From Anaerolineales bacterium UBA3940 (GTDB lineage Bacteria > Chloroflexota > Anaerolineae > Aggregatilineales > UBA3940): a stretch of 23,532 bases of DNA. Under the pieces are notes generated by a model, which saw only the letters and a list, made by a program, of their open reading frames with translations, searched no databases and was not told the origin of the DNA. This document shows, one piece after another, positions 1 through 7,476 of this stretch (position 1 is the first letter of the stretch; every line of letters begins with the position of its first letter). The stretch is taken from NCBI GenBank assembly GCA_002385675.1, contig DGDY01000089.1:4067-27598 (forward strand), given 5' to 3'. Made by a program: the position numbers and the translations under genes.

Positions 1-798
1 CCCGATCGCGGCCCGATCACCGGGGCGACGGTCGCCGCGCGCCGCACCGTTGCCGAGATGTCCGCGCTTGCCGAGCAGACGTGGCTGCGCCGGGGTGAGC
101 CGCGCCCGCTCGTCGCCCTGCTCGACAACCCCCTGCTGCCGTTCGGCATCGGCAAGGAAGTGCCCGAACGCGACGAACTGCAAAACATCTACCTGAGCGC
201 CATCAGCCGCCTGCTGGAAACGCGCGCCCTGCTCGCAGGCTACACCGACCGCCCGCGCAGCCGCTACGTGGTCGGGCTGCTGCACCTGCTCTCGCTGGAG
301 CCGGAGAACGTCAACCGCACGACGCTCGCCACCGACGGGCGTCTTGAAGGGCTGGAGGACAAGGCCCTGTTCCACTACCTGCTGCGCCCCGGCGAGCGTT
401 CGGCGCTCTTCGTGCAGATGTCGCCGCTGAACAAGGAGTTCAAGTCTCGCGCGGGTGAAACGCACGAGATCGCGTTCTTCTATCTCAACACCGCAGCGCC
501 CGGCCAGGCGCCTACGTTGGCCCGTGTCGAGATTCCGATGTGGGTTGCAGAGGACCGGCGTGCAATTGCCGAGCTTCAGGCGCTGCTCTACCACCAGTGC
601 CACCAGGTCGCCTCACGCTACCCCTATGTGCTGACCCGCGCGCACGAACTGGCGCTCATCAAGTCCGACGAGGCGCGGCAGCTCAACGTCATAATCGAGG
701 TTGCGATGGCCCGCTACGGCGTCGCGGCGGAGGAGAGCGAGAAGCAGCTTGGCAAGGCCGCCGTCGGTCGGCGCCGCACTCGCTTCGAGGTGCACTGA
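1..798 (+). CDS. nurA: DNA repair nuclease NurA, C-terminal part (5' end outside window)
   Basis: The frame is open from base 1 and ends with TGA at 796-798, so 265 residues are visible and the start is missing. NurA is a 5'-3' nuclease with a PIWI/RNase H-like fold that works with the HerA translocase in DNA-end resection. Visible family features are the LLDNPLLPFG segment (a second conserved acidic/hydrophobic strand), the block around SPLNKEFKSR and IAFFYLNT, the VEIPMWVAED strand, and the C-terminal YPYVLTRAHELALI motif with the conserved His of the family's last motif. The N-terminal metal-binding Asp motif would lie upstream, so catalytic integrity cannot be judged. It is followed after 46 bp by a HAS-barrel-like gene and then herA, which strongly supports the call. 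An ATG at 58 is in frame but is internal, because homology-like sequence begins before it. Confidence 0.85.
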   Translation, partial: PDRGPITGATVAARRTVAEMSALAEQTWLRRGEPRPLVALLDNPLLPFGIGKEVPERDELQNIYLSAISRLLETRALLAGYTDRPRSRYVVGLLHLLSLEPENVNRTTLATDGRLEGLEDKALFHYLLRPGERSALFVQMSPLNKEFKSRAGETHEIAFFYLNTAAPGQAPTLARVEIPMWVAEDRRAIAELQALLYHQCHQVASRYPYVLTRAHELALIKSDEARQLNVIIEVAMARYGVAAEESEKQLGKAAVGRRRTRFEVH

Positions 799-844
799 GG
801 TTTGATTAACCGCTTCATCGAGAATAAGGACTGAGGCAAATTCT

Positions 845-1465
845 ATGGCGGATTCGTGGGATGGTCCGATTGCTCATGTACTGAGAGCCAGTACGGCTGG
901 TTTCTCCGCCGGCGCGCGCGTCCAGCAGATCGGCGCACCGACGTTCGGGGCGTTCGTCTGCGCCCAGCCGCGCGGCGGCGACCGGGAAACCGTATACGGG
1001 CTGCTATACGACATCCACATTGACGACGACCCGCTGGTGCGGCAGCTTGTGCTCGCCGATGCGGTCAGCGAGGAGACGATCCGCGACCAGCGTCACCACC
1101 GCATCGTGCCGCTTGAGATGAGCGTGCTCGCCATCGGCTATCGCGATTATCATGGCGTGCTCCGCCACATGCTGCCGCCGCGCCCGCCCCTGAGCCTCGA
1201 CCCGGTCTACGTGTGCACGCAGGATGAGGTTCTGGAGCTTACGAGCGGCTTTGACTTCTTCCGCATGGTGCTCGGCACCGCACAGGTTCCCGGCGAGCAG
1301 CTTCTGGCCGCCGCCCTGCTGCACGCATCGCAGATCCGCCCGCCGGGGGAGCGGGAGACGTTTCTCGTCGAGGCAGGCCGCCACGCCGCCCGCCTGTTGA
1401 GCAGCGACCTCAACCGGCTTGACTACCTGCTGAACCTGATCGCACCCACACCGCAGAGAGCATAG
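845..1465 (+). CDS. HAS-barrel-like protein between nurA and herA
   Basis: This 206-residue soluble protein has no signal peptide, transmembrane segment or catalytic motif that I recognise. The central part (about residues 15-125) alternates short hydrophobic strands with turns (FGAFVCAQ, VYGLLYDIHID, VPLEMSVLAIGY) and ends in a proline-rich segment, MLPPRPPLSLDPVYV. This resembles the HAS barrel that begins HerA ATPases, a beta barrel thought to mediate assembly with partner proteins. The C-terminal third (about 130-206) looks helical. It lies 46 bp after nurA and 10 bp before herA, so co-transcription is very likely. The start at 845 is preceded by a purine-rich GGACTGAGG. I infer an accessory or adaptor subunit for HerA-NurA; the function is not established. 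The fold assignment is by eye and moderate in confidence; the existence of the gene is near certain. Confidence 0.75.
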   Translation: MADSWDGPIAHVLRASTAGFSAGARVQQIGAPTFGAFVCAQPRGGDRETVYGLLYDIHIDDDPLVRQLVLADAVSEETIRDQRHHRIVPLEMSVLAIGYRDYHGVLRHMLPPRPPLSLDPVYVCTQDEVLELTSGFDFFRMVLGTAQVPGEQLLAAALLHASQIRPPGERETFLVEAGRHAARLLSSDLNRLDYLLNLIAPTPQRA

Positions 1466-1475
1466 GGGGCCGCCC

Positions 1476-3149
1476 ATGGCGTACAAATCGATGAACGACC
1501 TGGATGCATTCTTCGGGCCGCGCTCGCCGCGCCTCGGCGTGGTGACAGGCGGCTCGCTCAGCCGCGGGCTTGACGTCAAGCTCGACCCGGAAACCGACAT
1601 TGAAGACCTGGCCGTGGGCCGTTACGTCGTTGTGCACGGGCGCAACCGCCGCTTCTTCTGCATGATCACCGATATCGGGCTAGGCAACACCAACGCGCAG
1701 ATCACCCTCACCCCGCCCGACTTCCAGAACAACGCCTACCTGCGCGAGGTCTACTCCGGCACAACGGCGTTCGGCACGGTTCACATCGCGCCGATGCTCA
1801 CCATCAGCGAGAATGGCGAAGTCGGCCCGGTGCGGACCATCCCGCCGCACTTTCAAGAGGTGTGGACTGCAACCGAGCAGGACATCAACGACGTTTTCGG
1901 CGACGAGGACGAGCATCACTTCAACATCGGCGCGCCGCTTGAGCTTGAGGACACGCAGATCAACGTGGACCTGCGCCGCCTCACCGAGCGTTCGGTCGGT
2001 GTGTTCGGCAAGAGCGGCACGGGCAAGAGCTATCTGACGCGTATCCTGCTCGCCGGAACCATTGCGCGCGGCGCTGCCGTCAACCTCGTCTTTGACATGC
2101 ACAACGACTACGGCTGGGAGGTCTTTAACGAGGATGGCCGCCGTGACAAGGGCCTCAAACAGCTCTTCCCGGACAAGGTCAGCATCTTCACGCTTGACGA
2201 CGAGTCCTCCAAGCGGCGTGGCGTCCGCCCCGATCACGTCGTCACGCTGGCCTACAGCGACATCCAGCCCGAGGACCTCAGCGCGCTGCGCCAGACGATG
2301 GACCTCTCCGATACGATGCTCGACGCGGCTTATACGCTGCGCCGCCGCCAGGGCAAGGACTGGATCCAGTGGTTGCTGCGGGCGACCTCCGAGGATATCG
2401 AGGACCTGCTTGCCCATACGACCATTAACGGCGCGGCGCTCGCGGCGCTGACCCGCCGTCTGGAGCGCTTCCAGCGCTTCGGCTTCCTGACCGAGCACCC
2501 CGTCGGCGGCGACTCCGTTCAGGCAATCCTCGACCATATTCAGCAGGGTATCAGCGTCATACTGGAGTTCGGGCGGTACGGTAACGCGCTCGAAGCCTAT
2601 ATCCTCGTCGCCAACTACCTGACCCGCCGCATCCGCGAGCACTACGTTAGACAGATCGAGGCCTCGCTGGGCGACGAGGCGAAGCAGCCACCTCAGCTTG
2701 TCATCACCATCGAGGAGGCGCACAAGTTCCTCGACCCGATGATCGCGCGGCAGACGATCTTTGGCACCATCGCCCGCGAGCTGCGCAAGTACAAGGTTAC
2801 GCTGCTCGTCGTGGACCAGCGCCCCAGCGCCATCGACGAGGAGGTCATGTCACAGATCGGCACACGCGTAACCGCCCTGCTCGACAACGAGCGGGACATC
2901 AACGCCGTGTTGATGGGCGTCAGCGGGGCGGGCGGCCTGCGCGAAGTGCTGGCCCGGCTGGATACCCGCCAGCAGGCGATTGTGCTCGGCCATGCCGTGC
3001 CGATGCCGGTGGTGATCAAGAGCCGTCCGTACGACGAGGCCTTTTACCAGGCGATGGGCGCGCCTCTCAAGGGACACAAGCTGCGCCGCGCGGCCAAGAA
3101 GAGCAGTCGGTCGCTCTACGGAGACGACGACTGGGAGGGGTTCGGCTAG
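1476..3149 (+). CDS. herA: HerA-type DNA translocase ATPase (HAS barrel plus FtsK/HerA ATPase)
   Basis: HerA forms a hexameric DNA pump that drives DNA ends through NurA during resection. The 557-residue product starts with a HAS barrel (about residues 15-90, including RLGVVTGGSLSRGLDV and RYVVVHGRNRRFF). A RecA-like ATPase core follows, with Walker A GVFGKSGTGKSYL near residue 175 and Walker B LVITIEEAHKFLD near 410, where the Glu pair is catalytic. A sensor/arginine-finger-like region follows (LRKYKVTLLVVDQRPS, then SQIGTRVTALLDNERD). Length matches cellular HerA proteins of 500-600 residues. The tail is basic. The ATG at 1476 lies 11 bp after the preceding stop and has AGGGGG just upstream. 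The ATPase assignment is secure. The cellular rather than antiphage role is inferred from the nurA neighbour and the absence of Sir2 or DUF4297 effector genes. Confidence 0.92.
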   Translation: MAYKSMNDLDAFFGPRSPRLGVVTGGSLSRGLDVKLDPETDIEDLAVGRYVVVHGRNRRFFCMITDIGLGNTNAQITLTPPDFQNNAYLREVYSGTTAFGTVHIAPMLTISENGEVGPVRTIPPHFQEVWTATEQDINDVFGDEDEHHFNIGAPLELEDTQINVDLRRLTERSVGVFGKSGTGKSYLTRILLAGTIARGAAVNLVFDMHNDYGWEVFNEDGRRDKGLKQLFPDKVSIFTLDDESSKRRGVRPDHVVTLAYSDIQPEDLSALRQTMDLSDTMLDAAYTLRRRQGKDWIQWLLRATSEDIEDLLAHTTINGAALAALTRRLERFQRFGFLTEHPVGGDSVQAILDHIQQGISVILEFGRYGNALEAYILVANYLTRRIREHYVRQIEASLGDEAKQPPQLVITIEEAHKFLDPMIARQTIFGTIARELRKYKVTLLVVDQRPSAIDEEVMSQIGTRVTALLDNERDINAVLMGVSGAGGLREVLARLDTRQQAIVLGHAVPMPVVIKSRPYDEAFYQAMGAPLKGHKLRRAAKKSSRSLYGDDDWEGFG

Positions 3150-3202
3150 GCCGGAGGCTAATTCTGTATGGCTCAAAACCGCGGAAAAATTTCCCGCGGG
3201 GA

Positions 3203-3252
3203 GGGTGCCCGTCCCGGGCCTCTTTCCCAAAGAGGGAGCGGGACGGGCACCC
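3203..3252. repeat. Long perfect palindrome in the herA-DUF4349 gap
   Basis: Arms 3203-3216 (GGGTGCCCGTCCCG) and 3239-3252 are exact reverse complements over 14 bp. A nested 7-bp stem sits inside the loop (CCTCTTT at 3219-3225 with AAAGAGG at 3229-3235, loop CCC). Just upstream is a smaller imperfect palindrome, 3179-3199, with CCGCGG at both ends. No T-tract follows on either strand, so this is not a standard terminator. It looks like a dispersed REP-type or MITE-remnant element, or a structured 3' UTR of herA. Otherwise the gap 3150-3385 shows no credible gene. Confidence 0.7.
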
Positions 3253-3385
3253 CAATGACTACACGAAGTTGACTTGGCAGCCGCCGTCGGGCTAAGTGGA
3301 AGCGTGTGTTGCGTGACGCATGTCGCGCAATGCACATGCTCCGCCCCAGGGCGCTTCGCGGCGATTTCTAGCCCACACCCAACAA

Positions 3386-3421
3386 AAAGACCCCCTGCCG
3401 CTCACCCGGCAGAGGGTCTTT
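3386..3421. terminator. Bidirectional intrinsic terminator between herA and DUF4349 gene
   Basis: Stem arms 3386-3400 and 3407-3421 match at 14 of 15 positions around the 6-nt loop CTCACC. The plus-strand side ends in TCTTTCGTTT. The minus-strand side ends in a stronger tract, TCTTTTTGTT, so it best terminates the DUF4349 gene. It lies between the ends of two convergent genes, as expected for a shared terminator. Confidence 0.85.
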
Positions 3422-3436
3422 CGTTTACGTCATCCG

Positions 3437-4492
3437 TCAGTCTGCTGAACCGGCCTGCTTGGCCCGGCGCTCGCGCCGCGCGCGTAGCCGCCACTGCAGG
3501 AACTTCACCACGGCGAACAGCACCAGCCCACCGGCGAGCAGCCACGGCAGCACTGCGATGGCGAAGAAGATAACGAAGTCGCCAAAGCCCTGCATCCCTC
3601 TGAGCAGCGCCTCCAGCGAGGCACGCACCGTCTCCGCCGGGCGCCAACGGGCATCAACCGGCTGGCTCAGAATGTAGGGCCGCAGCGTGATGTCAATGCG
3701 GGACAGTCGCGCCGACTCCGCCAGGTACTGCATCCGGCCCTTCAGCGCTTCAAGCTCCGCCTCGCGCTGAGTAAGCTGCTGCTCCGCCATGAGCAGTTCC
3801 TCGGTCGTCTGCGCGTTCTCCATGAGCTGCAGCAGCCGGTCCCGCGCCGCTTCGAGGCTCTCCACCCGGGCCTGAACGTCCACGTACTCCGCCGTCACGT
3901 CGTCTGCCGATACGTTAATCTCCGGGTTTGTCCCGCTGACGGCCATGCCCGCTATTTCGTTCAGCACCTCGTCGAAGCGGTCCGACGGCACGCGGATCGA
4001 CATGTCGATATAGGGCGTGCTACCCTCTCTGCCGCCCCACTCGTTCACGCTGACGACAAACGCCCCGTCACCCGACATCCTTTTGACCATCTGCTCGATG
4101 CGGTTCCGCGCCTCGATGGTGTTGTTTACGGACACGGCGATACGCCCGTTGCGGATAATCAGGCGCTGCTGTTGCTGCGGGTTAATATCGGAGCCGGTGT
4201 TACCTGAACTGCCACCGCCCATGTCAGCATCGGGAGCGCGGGGCGCTTCCTGCGGGAACGCCATCTCCGCCTCCGCCATCTCCTCTACAGCAGCCATCTC
4301 ACCCCGGCTAAGGGATGGGCTCGCCCCGACAGCCGGTTCAGCAGCAGGCCACGCCCCATCGTTTGCGGTTAGCCCAATCCCCGCACTGCGAGACATCGGC
4401 ACGAACAGCAGGGTTATAGCTGCCACACAGACAACAATCGACACGAGCGATATCCCGCCCACGAGCAGCCCGGTTTTCAACTTGGGTGACAT
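3437..4492 (-). CDS. DUF4349 membrane protein with coiled coil
   Basis: The 351-residue product has an N-terminal hydrophobic helix (GLLVGGISLVSIVVCVAAIT), a low-complexity Ala/Glu/Pro/Gly linker, then the DUF4349 region beginning at RLIIRNGRIAVSV. An acidic coiled coil follows (ESLEAARDRLLQLMENAQ to ALKGRMQYLAESA). A second helix comes near the C-terminus (FFAIAVLPWLLAGGLVLFAV), followed by a strongly basic tail. This is the usual DUF4349 plan: an extracytoplasmic domain held between two membrane anchors. The family's function is not established; envelope or lipoprotein-like roles are guesses. I chose the ATG at 4492 because GGAGGG lies 5 nt upstream of it. A TTG four codons earlier also gives an open frame but would bury that ribosome site. 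It appears monocistronic, with a terminator just downstream. Confidence 0.85.
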   Translation of the reverse strand: MSPKLKTGLLVGGISLVSIVVCVAAITLLFVPMSRSAGIGLTANDGAWPAAEPAVGASPSLSRGEMAAVEEMAEAEMAFPQEAPRAPDADMGGGSSGNTGSDINPQQQQRLIIRNGRIAVSVNNTIEARNRIEQMVKRMSGDGAFVVSVNEWGGREGSTPYIDMSIRVPSDRFDEVLNEIAGMAVSGTNPEINVSADDVTAEYVDVQARVESLEAARDRLLQLMENAQTTEELLMAEQQLTQREAELEALKGRMQYLAESARLSRIDITLRPYILSQPVDARWRPAETVRASLEALLRGMQGFGDFVIFFAIAVLPWLLAGGLVLFAVVKFLQWRLRARRERRAKQAGSAD

Positions 4493-4586
4493 TTCTCCCT
4501 CCAAACTGGTGATAAGTGCGGTACGCCTCTCTTGGCCGCTTCACGAATACGACGCGTCTCGCCCGGGTTTTGTTCCCTGTCTCACC

Positions 4587-4656
4587 ATTGTACTCATCCC
4601 GCACAGGAGCGATACTCACAGGCGGTATCGCACGCCTGCGCATCGCACAGTACAAT
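4587..4656. promoter_or_regulatory. Divergent intergenic region with -10-like boxes
   Basis: In the gap between the DUF4349 gene and the dehydrogenase gene there is one TACAAT on each strand: 4651-4656 on plus, facing the dehydrogenase, and 4587-4592 (ATTGTA) on minus, facing the DUF4349 gene. Neither has a convincing -35 box at 16-18 bp, so these are weak candidates. Confidence 0.3.
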
Positions 4657-4702
4657 CATCACGAGAACTCCTCTCACCACCGCCAGAAGGGGGTTAGCCT
4701 CA

Positions 4703-5719
4703 ATGGAAACTATCAACGTCCTCGTCGCCCGGCCCTTCCCGGCGGCGCTCATGAACAAGCTGGAAAATATCTCGCCCCGGTTCAACATCACGCAGCGCGT
4801 CCCTGCCAGCGCCGAGGAGCTTGCCGACCTGGTTGGCTCGGTTGAGATCCTCTATGCCCCTGCGCTGCTGCCCGAACCGGAGGATGCTCCGCGCCTGCGC
4901 TGGGTCCAGATCCACTCGGCAGGTGCCGACCAGATACTCCAGCACCGGCTGTTCACGGAGACCGACGTCACCATTACGACGACAAGCGGCATCCACGCCG
5001 TCAACATCGCGGAGTACGTCTTTGCGCAGATGCTGGCCTTTGCCCACCGCCTGCCGACCATGTTCGAGGACAAGCGGGCGAAGAACTGGCCCGAGGATCG
5101 CTGGGAGCGCTATCTGCCGCACGAACTGCGCGGGGCAACGGTCGGCATTGTCGGCTACGGGAGCATCGGGCGCGAGGTCGCGCGGCTGGCGGATGCCTTC
5201 GGCATGCGCGTGCTTGCCGTCAAGGCGAACCTGCGCCAGCTAACGCGCGAATACGCCTACAGCCTCCCCGGCACCGGCGACCCCGAAGCCGAGATCCCCG
5301 ACCGTATCTACCCGGTCGAGGCCCTCGCGTCGATGGCGCGCGAGTGCGACTACCTCGTGCTGACTCTCCCGCTCACCGAGCGCACCCGTCATCTCGTCAA
5401 CGCCAATATCTTTGCCGCCATGAAGTCCACCGCTGTGCTGATCAACGTGGCACGCGGCGGGGTTGTGGACGAAGCAGCACTGATCGACGCCCTGCGGCGC
5501 GGGCATATCGCGGGCGCTGCGCTCGACGTGTTCGAGGAGGAGCCGCTGCCGCCGGAAAGCCCGCTGTGGGAGCTGCCTAACGTCATCCTCAGCCCGCACA
5601 TCTCAGGCGCCACGCCTCACTATGATGAGCGCGCCACCGATCTTTTCGCGGAGAACCTTCGGCGGTTCGCGGCGGGAGAGCCGCTGCTGAACGTGGTCAG
5701 CCGTCAGCGGGGGTACTGA
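4703..5719 (+). CDS. D-isomer-specific 2-hydroxyacid dehydrogenase
   Basis: This 338-residue cytosolic oxidoreductase interconverts 2-keto and D-2-hydroxy acids using a nicotinamide cofactor; the substrate cannot be read from the sequence. The Rossmann motif GYGSIG is at residues 151-156. The catalytic triad is present: Arg251 (NVARGG), Glu280 (FEEEPLP) and His299 (SPHISGA). The residue at the end of beta-2, where NAD-preferring enzymes carry Asp or Glu, lies in VKANLRQL and is not acidic. That hints at NADP(H) use. An insert of about 20 residues (LPGTGDPEAEIPD region) follows the Rossmann strand. The ATG at 4703 is preceded by GAAGGGGG; the frame is open upstream to 4532, but that stretch is not family-like. 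The last 23 bp overlap the convergent CoA-transferase alpha gene. Confidence 0.9.
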   Translation: METINVLVARPFPAALMNKLENISPRFNITQRVPASAEELADLVGSVEILYAPALLPEPEDAPRLRWVQIHSAGADQILQHRLFTETDVTITTTSGIHAVNIAEYVFAQMLAFAHRLPTMFEDKRAKNWPEDRWERYLPHELRGATVGIVGYGSIGREVARLADAFGMRVLAVKANLRQLTREYAYSLPGTGDPEAEIPDRIYPVEALASMARECDYLVLTLPLTERTRHLVNANIFAAMKSTAVLINVARGGVVDEAALIDALRRGHIAGAALDVFEEEPLPPESPLWELPNVILSPHISGATPHYDERATDLFAENLRRFAAGEPLLNVVSRQRGY

Positions 5720-6515
5720 CGCCTTCAGCAAGCAGGCCCTGCAGGTACTCGCCAAAACGATCGCTGTTGCAGGCATCGATGTAACGCAGCAGTTCGCCGC
5801 CTGCGATGGGGTAAAGCGGGTAGCATGAGGTCGGCCATGCACCGCGCGGCGCATGCACCACCGCATCGACCACCGCGCCCGGCACGTGCACCCGCCCGTC
5901 AAAGCCCTCAACGATCTCCTCGGCGGTGACGATGACATGCTTCCCGCCGAGCGCTAGCTCGACATCCACGCCGAGGTTGCCGTTGAGCAGCGCGTTGCCC
6001 GCGCGGTCGGCCTGCAGCGCATGGATGACCGCCACATCCCACGTCAGCGCAGGGAAGGCGACAAGCTGCTGGCCGGGGTTGTATGGGTCCTCGATGATTT
6101 TCACGTCGGGGCGGAGCTTTGGCAGGTCGGTGCCGAGCCAGGCTTTCGAGGGCATGAAGCTGACGTCGGCCAGCGCGGCGCGGATGCCAAAGGCCAGGCT
6201 GGCCTCAGTCTCCTCGACGATCTTGATCGCGCCCCGGCTCGCCGCCTGTGAGAACATCGGCGCGAGACCGAAGATCTCCATGCCGAAGTAGCAGGTGCGC
6301 ACGCGCGACACCACCCCCGCCCCGACGAGCAGGTCGCTCTCATAGCTCGCCGTGAAGCACAGCAGCGTCAGGTCGTCGGGCGGAGCCTCCGACGCAAGCA
6401 GCGCACGCACAAACGCCACCGGGCGCCGGTACAGCGTGACGCCGCCCAGCGCCAGCGTGTCGCCCGGCTTGACAATCCGGGCCGCTTCGTCAAGCGTAAT
6501 CAGCTTGTCTTCCAT
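5697..6515 (-). CDS. CoA-transferase subunit alpha-like (GctA/IpdA type)
   Basis: The 272-residue product has the class I CoA-transferase alpha fold. It shows the start pattern KLITLDEAARIVKPGDTLALGG, the middle block KIVEETEASLAFGIRAALAD followed by FMPSKAWLGTDL, and the late block WDVAVIHALQADRAGNALL. Conserved acidic residues Glu101-Glu104 sit where IpdA-type hydrolases carry their working glutamate region. The family includes glutaconate CoA-transferase A and the cholesterol-ring hydrolase subunit IpdA. The likely partner is the beta-like subunit at 7477-8313, which is encoded on the opposite strand with a peptidase gene between. The ATG at 6515 has a GGGGGGAG ribosome site just upstream. 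Its 3' end overlaps the convergent dehydrogenase gene by 23 bp. Substrate unknown; an acyl-CoA is expected. Confidence 0.88.
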   Translation of the reverse strand: MEDKLITLDEAARIVKPGDTLALGGVTLYRRPVAFVRALLASEAPPDDLTLLCFTASYESDLLVGAGVVSRVRTCYFGMEIFGLAPMFSQAASRGAIKIVEETEASLAFGIRAALADVSFMPSKAWLGTDLPKLRPDVKIIEDPYNPGQQLVAFPALTWDVAVIHALQADRAGNALLNGNLGVDVELALGGKHVIVTAEEIVEGFDGRVHVPGAVVDAVVHAPRGAWPTSCYPLYPIAGGELLRYIDACNSDRFGEYLQGLLAEGVSTPADG

Positions 6516-6551
6516 GCGGCAACTCCCCCCTCTGATCCTGGCTGTGCTGCC

Positions 6552-6580
6552 AGTCTACTCGGCTGGTGGGCCGGGTGCAA
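6552..6580 (-). promoter_or_regulatory. Predicted promoter of the CoA-transferase alpha gene
   Basis: Read on the minus strand, TTGCAC (6575-6580) and TAGACT (6552-6557) are separated by exactly 17 bp. This predicts a start near 6545 and a short leader of about 30 nt carrying the ribosome site. The region is shared with the divergent metallopeptidase operon. Confidence 0.55.
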
Positions 6581-6660
6581 TTGCGCCTGTCCTCATCCCG
6601 GCAGGTCGGGCACCCCTCTCCCATACCCACACCGTATCTGACAAATTTCTGATGAGCGCA

Positions 6661-6669
6661 TGGTACAAT
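6661..6669 (+). promoter_or_regulatory. Extended -10 promoter of the metallopeptidase operon
   Basis: TGGTACAAT fits the TGn-TANNNT extended -10 pattern with TACAAT at 6664-6669. A CTGACA at 6638-6643 is a -35-like box, but its spacing of 20 bp is too long. The extended -10 would compensate. The predicted leader is about 65 nt, ending with GGAG at 6727-6730 before the ATG at 6740. Confidence 0.5.
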
Positions 6670-6739
6670 CTTAGCATCGAATACGTAGAAATATGTGAGC
6701 AACGACTTGATCACCGCTCATCCGATGGAGAACGGCTAG

Positions 6740-7441
6740 ATGTTTCCTTTTACGTTTGATCCGATGTATTGGCTTTTCATCGGGCCCGCACTGCTGTTCA
6801 TGCTGTATGCGCAGTGGCGCGTCTCGACCGCTTACAATAAATGGGGCCGCGTCCGGAACACGCGCGGCATCCCCGGCGTACTAGCTGCTGAACAGCTTGT
6901 GCGTCAGAACGGACTGTTTGGTGTCAACATCCGGGGGATTCGCGGGCATCTGACGGACAACTATGACCCGCGCAACAAGACCCTGAACCTGTCCGAGGCG
7001 ACGGCACAGCAAGATTCGGTCGCCTCGCTCGCTATCGTCGCCCACGAGGTCGGGCATGCCGTGCAGGACCACACCAACTTCGCCCTGCTGAGGCTGCGCG
7101 GCGGGCTCGTCCCGGCGGTGAACTTCGGTTCGCAGCTTGGCCCGCTGCTGTTCTTCGTGGGCCTGCTGCTGCAGTTTGACTTCCTGATGTGGTTGGGGAT
7201 TATATTCTTCTCCGGCGCGTTCATCTTTGCGCTCGTCACGCTACCTGTCGAGCTTGACGCCTCGCGCCGCGCAATGAACATGCTGACGTCCAGCGGCCTG
7301 ATCGTCGATCCGCAGGAGAAGCGTGGGGCGCGCGCTGTCCTGACCGCCGCAGCGCTGACTTACGTCGCCGCTTTACTTACTGCGCTGTTCCAGCTACTAT
7401 ATTACATTATGCTGGCCGCTGGGGGTCGCCGGCGCGACTAG
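6740..7441 (+). CDS. YugP-type membrane zinc metallopeptidase
   Basis: The 233-residue protein belongs to the Zn_peptidase_2 (YugP-like) family of small integral membrane zinc proteases. An N-terminal helix (MYWLFIGPALLFMLYAQ) precedes a soluble segment with the family block DNYDPRNKTLNLSEA. The metal motif HEVGH is at residues 102-106, with Glu103 as the catalytic base. The likely third ligand is Glu171 in LPVELDASRRA, set between hydrophobic helices (PLLFFVGLLLQFDFLMWLGI and GAFIFALVTL). A final helix runs near 205-228. Length matches the family at 220-235 residues. Physiological substrates are generally unknown; membrane protein quality control is an inference. It is first in a plus-strand cluster and lies 35 bp before the CoA-transferase beta gene. 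GGAG upstream of 6740 supports this start. Confidence 0.92.
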   Translation: MFPFTFDPMYWLFIGPALLFMLYAQWRVSTAYNKWGRVRNTRGIPGVLAAEQLVRQNGLFGVNIRGIRGHLTDNYDPRNKTLNLSEATAQQDSVASLAIVAHEVGHAVQDHTNFALLRLRGGLVPAVNFGSQLGPLLFFVGLLLQFDFLMWLGIIFFSGAFIFALVTLPVELDASRRAMNMLTSSGLIVDPQEKRGARAVLTAAALTYVAALLTALFQLLYYIMLAAGGRRRD

Positions 7442-7476
7442 CCGCCGCCCCCGGCGCATCGTAAAGGGCGCTGCTC

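Noticed and set aside
1680..2723. A 347-residue open frame on the minus strand inside herA
   Set aside because: herA is intact on the plus strand with Walker A and B motifs; the antisense frame has no ribosome site or family features.
4532..4702. An N-terminal extension of the dehydrogenase
   Set aside because: The extension is Arg/Ser/His-rich and unlike the family. The ATG at 4703 has a good ribosome site and gives the usual N-terminus.
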